A DNA stretch of 64,000 nt from Theristus sp. LFF4_11 (Eukaryota; Nematoda; Chromadorea; Monhysterida; Xyalidae), in contig JASANC010005767.1 of assembly GCA_030248135.1 (NCBI GenBank), positions 1 through 64,000 on the forward strand, in the 5' to 3' direction. A model generated the notes under the pieces. It saw only the letters and a program-made list of their open reading frames with translations. It had not been told where the DNA came from and made no database searches. A program made the translations under genes and the position numbers. Below, one piece after another: positions 1 to 12,400 of this stretch; the first letter of the stretch is position 1, and every line of letters starts with the position of its first letter.

Positions 1-104
1 AGTGGTAAAAATTGATCAATTTTCATCAGATTTTGTCGATTTTTTAATAAAAATTTTGCATGGCTAAGATAGCTTGGTCAAATATTTGGATTATGTCAAT
101 CCAT

Positions 105-390
105 TCATCCATCAGTCCACCCAGCCATTCACCCATCAATGCCACATTCTCTTCCTTCCACCCATTCGTCTGTTCATCACCCATCCATCATCCACCCATC
201 AGTCCACATTCCCTTTCTTCTGTCCATTCATCTATTCATCCACCCATGCGTGACCCAGCCATCCATCCATCCATCCAAGCGTCCACCATCCCTTCTTTCC
301 ATCCATCCATCCATCAATCACCGATCCATCCGAGCATCCACCTATCAGTCCACTATCCCTTCCTTCCGTCCATTCCCCACACACGGTAGT
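105..390. repeat. Degenerate CATC simple repeat
   Basis: A stretch built from degenerate 4-bp units (CATC/CATT/CACC). All three forward frames stay open through much of it and give only Ser/His/Pro/Ile-rich strings, so the open frames here are not genes. Confidence 0.9.
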
Positions 391-893
391 CTGCATGACC
401 GCAAGCATGAATCCACTTTTTATAAGTAACCTCTCGACGTTTTTTAACAAGAGAAAACCAACAGTTAGTTATACATTTTGTAGTTCTCTTTTGCTTTGCA
501 TGAATCATCTTCCAGAGAGTAATATTATAGTTTTCGTTGGTAGTGTCGAGCGTTTCGGTTGTTTTGTATTCTATTTCGATCTCTTGATCAGAACAAAAAA
601 CTTGCATCCCACGTCTGACGTGGATGTGGGCTCTGAGCTTTCACCAGGCACACATGTTGTTAAAATGTACGACTTATAGCGGTCGGTTTCTTAACCGTCG
701 TCAAGTCTCAACTGCATTCAATGCAATGTTCCTCATTTTCCCTTTAGGGAACGTCAAGTACACATTTGCATTGTTTGTGCCTGTACTGTCCTTATTTGTT
801 TACGTGCCAATCGATAGACGCTATACTATGATCATGGTTAGCTCCGGACCGGACTCCGAGTCCTGATCCTGCAGTTAATCAAGCCTTTAAGGA
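391..893. other. No gene recognised
   Basis: Unique-looking sequence between the simple repeat and the first transposable element. Short open frames exist but show no family motif and no splice-supported continuation. Confidence 0.5.
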
Positions 894-2232
894 GCATTCA
901 TACAGTTTGAATTAATAGCTGCCCCGCGAGCAACGAGACTATGCTTACGCGAACGCGCAAAACGCCGCAGAGCTACGCAGCACCTGTTGCGTGCGCTAAT
1001 GATGCAAACGGGTTCGCAAAGCCCCAGTAGCTGTGGGGGCAGCTGCGTGATTTACTGAATGCGATTTGTGCAATTAGTACCCGCAGAGGCGCCGCATAGC
1101 TCGCACGACGTTTTGTGCATTCAAAAAGTGTTTTTAGCTGCCGCATTGCTGTGCTTCAATTTAGCTCCGTCGCCAATTTATTCCAATCGACCCTCTTCTG
1201 TTTGGCAAATTTGAAACTGCGACTTTTCACGCCCCAAAGAATCTGTCGTATTCTCGCACTTTCTCAATAAAAAGTTCGGTGAATCTGTGTATCTTCGTCG
1301 TCATCCGATTCTGAGATCATGGTTGACCGAATACAAGAAAATATTCAGATGTTCACGGACTCCGGCTGATCGATCAGAGCACGAAACGCAAAACTCAACT
1401 CAAGTCAACTCAACGCCTTGAAAAGGTTTTTGTAAAAAAATTATTGAAAAAACAGTTGAAAACCAGTGATCCAAATATAAAAAAAACCAAAAATATATAT
1501 TATGTTCTGAGTATGCTATTCTTGGTCCGTTTTTTGGATAGTTGCACCTTTAAAAAACTTTTTTAAAAAGTGCTTTTGAAAAGAAGTCTGTTGGTCAAAA
1601 ACATCCCAAAGACAGCATTTGGACTTTTTGAATTTTCACAACATTTTGAATTCAATGACGTTTTTGAGCATCGTAACAGCTTGGATGGACGTCCGACTCC
1701 GGAACAGTTTTTCTGATTTCCTGCAGCTAAAAATCGAAATTCTGAACACTGAAAAATCTGTTGGCATCTGATGGCTATTGTGCGTGCCACTGCCGTGCAA
1801 TGCAAGAGCACTTGTCAGCACATGCCCAGCGGCATAGTGATGTTTCACGTCAACACTGGCTGTTTTGATCAACAATACCTGCTCATTTGCTTCACCAGCT
1901 GTGCGCTTTGTTACTTCCAGATCTATAAAGTTTATTAGTTTGACGGCGCGTAAATAATTTCTCCAGAACGCGCACGCACTGTGCAGCTGTGCTGCAGCTA
2001 GAAGCACGTTCCGAATGCATAAAAAGCCGCATAGCTACGGAGCAGTTGTTGGGTGCGGATGAACTTTGCGAACGCGTGTTGCTGCGTAGCAGCCCCCACA
2101 GCTGCACGCGCGTTGCGAATGCGTAAAAAGCGCATAGCTATCATTCTCCTGTTGGGGGCGCTAATGGAACAACGCGAACGCGTTTTGCAGTGTTTAATAG
2201 CCGCGCGTGCTTAAAAAACATTGTATGAATGC
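894..2232. mobile_element. TIR element, family 1, copy 1
   Basis: A 1.34-kb element whose left end GCATTCATACAG and right end TGTATGAATGC form short terminal inverted repeats. Subterminal regions rich in GCGAACGCG/TTGCG words occur on both sides in opposite orientation. A near-identical copy in the same orientation lies at 49536-51622. No transposase frame is visible, so it is a non-autonomous DNA element. I could not fix a target-site duplication. Confidence 0.8.
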
Positions 2233-3060
2233 CGCTTTTCTTTGCTGAAACACGCGTGAAAGCGCAAACTCAGCAACCTTCCAGCTACACGTCACTGTCG
2301 CAAACTACACCTAATTTCCTGAGAAGTGTGTTATGTACCAACCTTGTCAGTTATGTGTTCGGTTGGTGGGAAAATGCACTGAACTGAACAGTGATAAAGT
2401 ACAATGTAACGGCAGAGAACTGATTTTTCTTAATAATTTCTTATTTTTGTGTTTACATGTAAATCGTTGTCGACTGTGAATGTGCATAAATGGGGGAGAG
2501 CATAAATATTTAAAAACGTTTGTATTCAAAAACTTTTTCTTTAAAATTTACATTTGAAAGTGTTGATTAAAACTCAAGTCTGGCAAAAAAAGTTTTAGGT
2601 ATCTTTAACATCTAATAGGTCAAAAAATTATCCTTACATTTTAAGAAGTCAAAAATCTGTTTATTTTATTTTTAACCCAAGTAGTTATTTTTGTTGTTAT
2701 TTTGAACACATTCATTGTTCATACAATTTATTTTATTCTGTTTTTTAATTGTGGTTTAGTGTTCTTTCAAAGTTTTAAAAAAAACCATCGATTTGTTTTA
2801 ATAAAACCACAACTTACTTGTTTTTTCATATTGTTTTGCAGGAAGAAAACAGAACACCACAATGGGTAACTTTCCGAAAACAACATTTGATTAAAAATTG
2901 AAGCTGCCATCCGAAAATGAACTAGACCCAAATAAATTAGAAGTTATCAACTCAGCATGTCAGCCATGTTCAACAGCCAGCCGAGTCCGGAGCGGGGCGG
3001 AGACCGTTGCGGGACGAAAAGGCGATCAATGGAGCTTAGTTGATTGACGACTCTAGTTTA
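2233..3060. other. Upstream region of SLC4 gene A, no clear exon
   Basis: AT-rich sequence upstream of gene A. The first exon or promoter of gene A may lie here or in 3063-3340, but no start can be fixed. Confidence 0.4.
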
Positions 3061-3062
3061 AA

Positions 3063-3340
3063 GTGAGTGGCGACTTTACTAAAGTCGCACGAAATTGGCA
3101 AACTTTGACCAAAATAGCGAACAAATCCTCGATGAGCAACTGTGTCAGGTCATCAATGCGACAGACGTCTATGCGGGCACGACGGGGGGCCATTTGGCAG
3201 TGCAAGGGCCACGGCGTCGACATCTCGGCGCAGGAGACACAAACTCGCCAAAGGGGGCGACGACTCTGCGAACGGCGGTGCTGCACTGAATCAGATCAGT
3301 CCGGCTGACGATCGAGCGCCAGTTAGGTGCGACTGCTGAC
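3063..3340 (+). other. Possible 5' coding exon of SLC4 gene A, frame broken
   Basis: A GC-richer patch in which all three forward frames are partly open. One frame carries a DVYAG segment and a PRRRH cluster; another carries SRRRRHK followed by an acidic/Asn-rich stretch. SLC4 N-termini, including genes B and D here, have a basic His/Arg-rich run at this point, so this is probably the matching exon with indels between frames. It could end at the GTGCGA donor near 3327. Start codon and boundaries are unresolved. Confidence 0.4.
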
Positions 3341-3467
3341 ATTTCATGGCAAACAAACACACTCTCGATCGTTTTAAACAATGCTCATATTTCAACCGCT
3401 CCAAATCCGATGTAAAAACTACACATTCTGTTCCAACCGCACGAAAAAACATATTGGCTTTTTGCAG

Positions 3468-6400
3468 CGCCCGGAGAACGGGTACAGTTTCTGCTGGATC
3501 AATTAGACGAAAATGGCAGTGACTCTGTACATCCAGTATTCACGGAAATGGAAGAATTACACGGGACAGGAGAGTCGGCAACATGGAAGGAAGTCGCCAG
3601 GTGAAAAAAACGTTCGAGCGATCCGTATTATAACAGGACAGGTTGAGGAAATGGGGTTTAAAGCACAGATGGGTAAAATTCGAAGAAGACGTTGAAGAAG
3701 GCGGCAATCGTTGGTCGAAGCCGCACGTGGCCACGCTGAGTCTGCCACCTCGGTCGTTCGAACTTGCGTTCAGCGCTGATGGAGCGGAACTGTGAATATC
3801 TTTGAAATGGTCGCCGAAGACTTGCCGCAGATTGTTGGTTGGTGCAGTAACATTTAGCGGAGCACATTAATCATAGTCGTGGACAGCCGAAAGTGCGGTA
3901 ACGTGGTGGCCAGCCAGTGAGTGCTTGTTGCGACGCAGACATAATCTGGAACCAGCTGATCGCCAGCCGCCAACTGGAGTTCATGTACCGCGACGAAGTG
4001 CGCGACTGTTTGTTGCGTCGCAAAACGCATCAGTACGAATCCGCAAAACATAAAACCGACGCACAGGTAGGAACATGCTTGCACTTGTTGCTCCAAAGCG
4101 GTTGCTGCGTGTAGCATTATTTTGTTGTCTACGAGTTCTGCGACTCATTACAAAGCAGCGATACGAGCACTGTTGTATGCCTGTCGCGGCAGCTCAAAAT
4201 TGTTGCAGTGAGCCAATCTTTCACCTAGAACTCGTGAGAACGTCGTGAACTGTAATTGCCAACATCAAGCACACCTTTCTTTTTCATATTGAGCATCAGA
4301 CGCATTGAGTTGCAGAACCTCAACAAAGACTAAATACGTGCACGTTGTATTTCGCAGATTTGTCAATTTTAGGGCCACCCAACATCCGGTGGATCGTTTA
4401 TCAACACCGTGCGTTCGTTTGCGGATATTGGCAAAACGTTCAGTTCGAAAAAAAAAATTCCAACAACACCATGACGCAGCTGCGGACAGTGAGTAATGGT
4501 TGTTTTTTTTCATTGTCAAAAATAAAAGTAAAATGAAAAATTGTTGAAACGTAACGTGGGGTGCAGCACAAATGCACCGCGCTTAAGTGGCTATTGGGAT
4601 GGTACGTTCAAAATCGTTTTCCTCTTTGAGGCCATAAAGCAGCATGTAGTCACGCACGTGTAGCTACTTTAATGTATAGCTACGCGTGACTAAGTACTGC
4701 TTAAATGCTGCTTTAAACGGTAAAATTTCAAAAATTTAATCTAAGAAAAAAACACGAAACGATTTTTGTTATCCAACTCACCAATTGAAAATAGGAAACA
4801 GTTTTTAAATCAAATTTTAACTTTGGGAATAAAAACGGTTTCAAAAATTGAAGAGGAAAACGATTTTTACAAACCAAATCCTTGTGATGAATCTGCTTCT
4901 TTTACACCACCACAACACATTCGCACGAGCTACCACCGTAAATGTGCAAATAGAAGCTTAAAATTTTGGTGTTGTCACTAACTAGATAGACTTTGGAGGT
5001 GGAAATTTAAAATCAAAATAGTCATAATTCATTTTTGGTACTGCATTCTAATAATTTGCACGTTTTGTAATGATCGCTAAAGAAGTAGATTAGTTTAACC
5101 CGATTTTGCAAAAGCTCAAACAGATGGAAATGGTTTAGCATTTTTGACGAGACTTTACTCTCGACTGACCATGAACGATTCGAATGAAACCGAGCAGCAA
5201 TGTTAGTTTGCGTGCTTTGAATTATTGTGTGAATCCCCACCACCACGTCAGCTGTAGTTTTTTAATTCTTTGACTTTGTGCAGTGGCTTTAACGAACAAG
5301 ACCAGACCAACCCCAGTGAAAAAGCAACCTATGTAAATCCGTTTTTAATAATTTTTAACCCTGAAGCATGTGTATGATGTGGGGTTTCAACATATTAAAA
5401 TTTTTGAAGAATGCTGTAAAATATTTGATAAAAGTGTAAATTAAAGCTATGCTCAATTTTTTGGTTTTCTGTCACAAGCATTTTAGCACACATTGTCAAT
5501 TCTGCCAAGCTTTAACAAAGCACATTGTGGAAATGCTTTAGCACCCAGATTGACTCTTCAACATAGTTAACAACACATTTAACAACAACAAATTTCTCCA
5601 AAAATTGCATAGCTGTCTATGCGAACGATTTTGTCTGGAGTGCTTGAAAATGCAATGTAATGTTCCGTGTTTTGTTGCGTGTTTGGCGTTTGTCATGACG
5701 ACAGGTCAGGGTAAAAACATAACTGTAATAATTGTCCAATTTTTTAAGCCCAAAAATGTCAAATGTTCCGTTTGAAGTGAACGAGATTACCGTGACACTG
5801 TTGACGTTGTGCATGATTGCTTAATGTTCGTTCGTTCTAGCTTAGCGTTCTAGCTCAGTTGGTGTTGATCGTGTGCACCTACTACACATAATACATGTGC
5901 TCACTCACCAAGCACACTCAGTGAATGCTTTTGATTGCTTTGCTTTTGCCGCGCCTGGTGCAGGTTTCGCAAGGCGCAAACTGACAGCGCCCGCTCACCT
6001 GAGCGTACCCCATGCCCATGGTCATGGTCATCATTCAGGTGCGCTCATGGGCACACAGCACGGCTCCGGCAGCGACCATCTCGGCACGGACCTCTCGATG
6101 CCCAAAGTCAGCCAAGTGCCGAGTTTCTCGGGAAAAGTCGACTCCGGACACGATCCAAAGGTCTGTTGGAGGGGTGGCTCAGGTTTTGTTGTTGTATTTT
6201 TGGTAGTAGCATAGAACGCTGTAAAATTATTATATAGAAAGTGAGGCCCACTTAGTGTTCTTCAGATGACACCAATAATCATCGGTTTGCAGTAGCTAAT
6301 CATAAAAATAACAGTCCGCGTTTTTTTACTCTTGCCCAGTTTGTCCTTTGGAAACTGACCAACTTTCCCGGTTATTGCTATCTATTTTTGTGCGTGTCGG

Positions 6401-9400
6401 TGTTTTGTTACGGTAGATTTTAGTTGCAGCCGCAGTCTGTGGTACTCGTGAATGTAACAGTTGCGATGCGTCATATTTTGTTGATTTCTTTTGTCATGTA
6501 CTCTAGCGATATCATTTTTAAGTCTCAATCACAACACCAACATCAATCGGATCCAAATCTGTCGCGCGCTGATCTGCATGGCAGTGGAGCATACAACCGC
6601 ACAAACTCTGTCGTCGATATGTTTAGAGAGGCCCTCAAACGACGAGCTTTCCCACTGCGGGTAATCAAAATAGTCTCTGCTTTAATCTGTCCCACCGGCT
6701 TTTTGTTAATAAAACTATTGTCTTGTTTGCCTGTACGTCAAGCATCGTCAACGAATCCTGCTACAAAACCATTTTCTCATTTGTATTGATTGACTGCCGT
6801 TGACGGTGTCTGTAGAACCCTTGGACATCTCACACATTATTTAGTTTTCCGTGGAGGAGTGATGTAGCTTTTCATAGAAATTTTCAATCGAATTATCTCA
6901 GCAGCAGCAAAGTTGTGCGGCGAACATGCAACCACAACAACAACATCAACAACAAGCATACCAATCGCCAATTCCGGAAAAGGCTCCTTCAAAGAACAAC
7001 AGCTACGCCAATGTGACAAACGCCGCCAAAAAGGTACACACTGTCGCTGCTTTCGCTCCTTGGCAATCTGTCGTCACTTCCTTATTTATGGCTTCTTTTT
7101 GCGATTTATGTTTTTCTTTTCGCACCACCCGTTTTTGTTTGCCGTTTCTTTTTTGCATTTTTAATTGCTTAGTAGTCTGTTCAGTCGTCGCTTTGTTAAT
7201 TCCTACTCACAATATTTTTGATTGCAAAGAACGCTTGTCAAAAAGAACACCACAGATTTTTATGTTTCGTGTGACTTTTGATGGGTCGACCCATTAAACT
7301 TTCATTTATTATGGGAACACTTTTCCGCTACATAGAACCATGGGCCAGAACATTTTTGCAGTCTTTTGAAAATCAGAAAATAATTATCTGTATTAGTGAA
7401 AAGCCATTTTTCAGGGGAATCTGCATTTCCTGAAAAAGCTGCCCCCGGGCGCTGAAGCATCGAACGTGCTCGTTGGAGAGGTCGACTTTCTCAGCCATCA
7501 TATTTCTGTGTTCACAAGACTCGCAAATCCGCTGATGCTGGAAGGACTAACCGAGGTTGGACACTGTATCAAACGTTGAAACAGTTGCAATAAAGTGTGT
7601 CAAACCAAATTGCCTCATGTTTTATTGTGAAAAGTAATACAAAATTTGACATGTCGACTACTTTCTCGAACACATTTGAGCATCAACATCAACCTCGGCT
7701 TCTCAGGTGCCAGTGCCGACGCGTTTTCTGTTCATTCTGCTTGGCCCAACGGGGCACACACAGTCGTACCGTGAAATTGGCCGAGCGATCGCAACGTTGA
7801 TGTCAGATGAGGTCTGCACACAGCACTGCACTCCATTTGGTGGCCAGTCTTTTTGAATCCTCTGGAAACAGCACACGACAAACGATGTGTGAATTCGCAG
7901 GTGTTCCACGATGTGGCGTACAAGGCTCGCTCCGTTGAAGACTTGCTGGACGGCGTTGATGAATTCTTGGATCAGGTGAGGGCGGCAACATTGATCACGC
8001 TTTTATACTGATCATCACAAAGGTCCATTCGGCAAAAAGCACCGTGCTGCTTGCTGACGAAATGGAAAACAGCTGATGCCACCCACCCAAGAACATCTTG
8101 AGAAATGCCAATGCAACTCATTGTTGTTCTTGGCCGTCACTGCGAATAGGTGTTGCACCAATACAGCGGCAGCCAGGCTGCACGTGAGCAACATATTTTT
8201 CGCCCACATTTAGAACGCGCAGGCTCTCTCGGACGCTGGCGCACTGCAGCCCCCCCCCCCAACCACGAACACAGTGCACCATTCATGGTTTTTTTCCAAT
8301 TTCGTTGTGCTCTCTCTCAGGTGACCGTGCTGCCGCCGGGCGAATGGGACCCGAACATCCGCATCGAGCCGCCGTCGACGATTCCGTCGCAGGAGAAACG
8401 CTTGAAGCCGGTCAGCAGCGAGGCGCGCACTGGCCAGAACGGCGCTGACGGCGGAGACGCCGGCGACGGGGGCGACGGCGAGGACGCTGCCGACGAAGGC
8501 GCAGGGGGACACGCCTCGGACCCGGCTCTGAAGCGCACGGGAAAGTGCGGCTCTGCAGTTGTTCTCAGCCTGTGCCTGATGTTGCGTCGAGCTTCATTGA
8601 TGTGCCATGTTTGTTTATGCCAGGCTGTTCGGTGGCCTGGTGTTGGATGTGAAGCGGCGACTGCCGTGGCTGCTGTCTGACGTCACGGATGCGTTCAACG
8701 TGCAGTGCGTCGCCACCGTGTTCTTCATGTACTTCGCGTTGCTCGCACCGATCGTCACGTTCGGTGGACTGCTCGAAGAAGCCACTGGACAGCGCATGGT
8801 CGGCACAACCAGCTTATGCATTCTGGCACTCTGATTCACTGCACCGACCTGGGCAGCACCAATCAGTGAACACAATTCAAAAGCAGCCTATCAGCTTATT
8901 ATTGCTTAAGATTTATGTTCATTTCGACTGTACAAGCTCAATCTTTGCGCCCAATCGGCAAAACATTGTTTGACTCAACCTAAAAACCGTACAGGCAGCA
9001 ATGGAAAACCTGTTGTCCGGAGCAGTCTGTGGCATCACCTACCACTTGTTCTCTGGCCAGCCATTGACTGTCATCGGCTCCACTGGTCCGGTGCTGGTTT
9101 TTGAGACCATCGTCTACGAGATGTGCAAGTGAGCAGTTTGCTTTTGAACTTGCAACCAGCAGCAACTGCTGTGCAAATCAACGTGATTATTGGCCAGCGA
9201 TCTGAGGCATTCGGCCGTGTTTCACTGTGTGCAGGAGTGCTGGGCTACACTATTTGTCGTTTCGCTTCTGGATCAACACGTGGACATCAATAATTCTGGT
9301 GATCATGGTTGCCACGGACGCATCGTCGCTGGTCTGTCCGAACCTGCCAATAAGATCATCGAAGCAATCATAAACTGCCACATGTTCAGGTCAGCTACAT

Positions 9401-12400
9401 CACGCGCTTCACTGAAGAGTCGTTTGCAACGCTGATCGCTGTGATTTTCATCTACGAGGCCGTGCTGAAGTTGTTCAAAATCAAGAAACAAGAGGTGCAT
9501 GTGAGCGAATACGTGCCACCGGCCACACCGCCAGATCTGGTAGGATAGTTAGAACGCAGAGAGTCGGTGTTCTAAAGATGCTCGGAAACATTATAAGTTT
9601 TGAAGAGTTTTACTATGATTTTGTAGCCACCGCTGGCAAATGAAACTGTTTGCACTTGCGTTGGCCCTGTCAATGGTACAGCGACGTTCGACGAATGGTT
9701 TCCGAAATTGCAAAATAAGAGACGATGGAAACCGGAGTTTCTACAAAGTCAACCGTGGTAAGCAAACTTTGCTGAAAAAGCATCTTTTTGTGAATGTTAG
9801 ATTTTTGGCTGGATTCAAACTCCAACAACCAGCAGATTGACGTTTTTCTATCGCAGGGCTCAATTTTCTGGCGAAAACTTGACTGGCATAAACTATTCGG
9901 CTACACCCTTGGATTACTGCCTTGATTTCAAAGGCACTCTCGTCGGTGAATCGTGCTACAAAGTTAGTGTTGGTGCTGGAGACAATTGAGATGAAACACG
10001 AACAGATGGGACCTAAATGCTCACCGTGACATGCCTGTGTATGCCGTGCCCCCGTTTTGTTTGCCCAATGGCTGCAGCCAATTTCAGATGAGCGACGTGT
10101 TCCTGATGTCGCTCGTGCTGATGGCTGGCACGTTTTTCCTGGCCACCACGCTCAAGAAGAGCCGCGCCAGTCCGTATTTTCCGACCATTGTGAGCGAACT
10201 TTGCTCCGTTTCCTTGTTTTAGCTTTGTCAAGCCAATTTGCAACTTCACAGCTGCATTTTATTTTAAAAACTGTCCTTTTCCTTGTTTTAGCTTTGTCAA
10301 ACCAGTTTGCAACTTCACAGCTGCATTTTATTTTAAAAACTGTTTGAACACCGCAAAACCTTGTGAACGCGCTTTCTTCCGGTGCAGGTTCGTCAACTGG
10401 CGTCCGATTTTGCAGTGATGATTGCCATTTTCATCATGGTCATCGTTGACTTGTACATGGGCATCGCAACACCGAAGTTGAACGTGCCGAATCAGTTTCG
10501 GGTTGGTCTTGTTCTCTGTGGCGTCAGTGTCGGTGCAGCGTTCAACATTGTGCCTAGTCAACACCAATTGCAGCCGACACTGGACACGCGCGGCTGGGTG
10601 ATCTCGCCGTTCGAGAACGCCGTCTGGGCGATCCCACTGGCGCTGCTGCCTGCGCTGCTCGCGTGCATCCTCATATTCATGGACCAGCAGATCACGGCAG
10701 TCATCGTCAACCGCAAGGAGAACAAACTCAAAAAGGGCTGTGGTTATCATCTCGATCTGTTGGTCATTGCCGTGCAGATCTTCATCGTTGGCATTTTGGG
10801 TAGGTCTGTTTCTGTTGGTTTTTTTGAGTATCACACCACAAGATAGCCAAGCATGGTTTGGAGTCACAATGTTTTCAATTAAACAGCAAGACAGGTTATC
10901 TTTTGACGTTCAATCAACAACCGTTCAAGTTGTTTCACGTTGAGTGCACTGTTCGCTGCAGGCATACCGATCTACGTGGCTGCCACGGTGCTCTCCATCA
11001 ACCACGTGAACTCGCTGCGTGTCGAGTCTGAGTCGCGTGCGCCTGGCGAGGTCGCCACGTTCATTGGTTGTCGGTCGGTTGACTTGTATTTCGATGCAAA
11101 TATCTGCTCAGACTACAGACTACATTGGTGGATTGCACACTAACAGAAAACGAACGAACGAACTAAAAAGAACTTTCTGCCCCCATTTACAGCGAACAAC
11201 GTGTCACGGGCGTCATAACGTTCATCTTCATTGGCCTCTCCGTGTTCATGACGAATGTTTTGTCGGTAAGAATTTTTTTGGTGAAACTTTATGGCGTGCA
11301 TTCATGAACGCCACTGCGTCCCATTGCAGCACATTCCGATGCCCGTGCTGTACGGTGTGTTCCTGTACATGGGCATCAGCGCACTGAACGGCATCCAGTT
11401 GTTCGACCGCTTCCTGCTGCTGTTCATGCCGATGAAGTACCAACCGGACTACATGTACCTGCGGCACGTGCCGATCGCGCGCGTGCACTTGTTCACTGCG
11501 TTTCAGGTAACGCACGCACCCGGGCTGCTCATGATGTCGCCTAATAAGCTTCCCAGAATCAAGTGTATTATTCCTCACCCATTGCTTGGTTCACCGTTGG
11601 CTCGGATATAACAGAAGACACAGCAATGTTTCTTGTTTTATTTCAGATCGCGTGTCTCGCGTGTCTTTGGGTGATCAAATCGATAAAAGTGACATCAATC
11701 ACGTTTCCGATCATGGTGAGTGGGGAAGCACATTGCTGAACACAGAAACGGCCCTGATGTGCCTGGCGGACATCACACTTTTCGTGTACCGCATTTCAAA
11801 ACAATACTGAGTGAGCAAAAAGAGCGCCTTTTTTCGCATCACTTTTTTTCAACCGCAACTCACAACAAAGCAAATTGAAGCTGGTCGTTATGGTTGCTAT
11901 TCGCAAAATGATGGAGGGCGTGTTCACGGACTCCACGCTGCAAACGCTCGACGATAAAATGCCTGAGTTCCACCTGCGCAAAAAGGAGGACGCGAAAAAA
12001 CGTCGTGAACGGGAAAAGGTGGGACAGGATGACAGGGCGTTTTTACAAATCGTTGTTCAATTGAAGCCAACTTTTGTGATGCATGGCCAACAGACCGGTG
12101 TTCTTTTTTGGTTCAAAGCTTTGTTCCAGTTCAAACTCTAAATTTTCAATTGCACACCTCCAGAACGATGACGAAAAAGTAACAGAACTTCAGGTACAGC
12201 CGTGTTATATTTTCTATTTTGTGCCACACAATGCAGGAACTATGTCGTTTGTGTGTTTTTGGAAATACAGCTTGTTGGAGATTTGAACACATCTACCTGC
12301 AACTCCATGTGTGTGTGTCAATTTTGTTTGGTTTTTCATTTCAACTGTTTTTTTTGTTTTAATTTAATTCTAGATTTCAGATTTGAACTTAAAAACGGCA

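Noticed and set aside
60..429. Open frames of 96-109 residues near the start
   Set aside because: Products of the CATC simple repeat; Ser/His/Pro/Ile strings in all frames.
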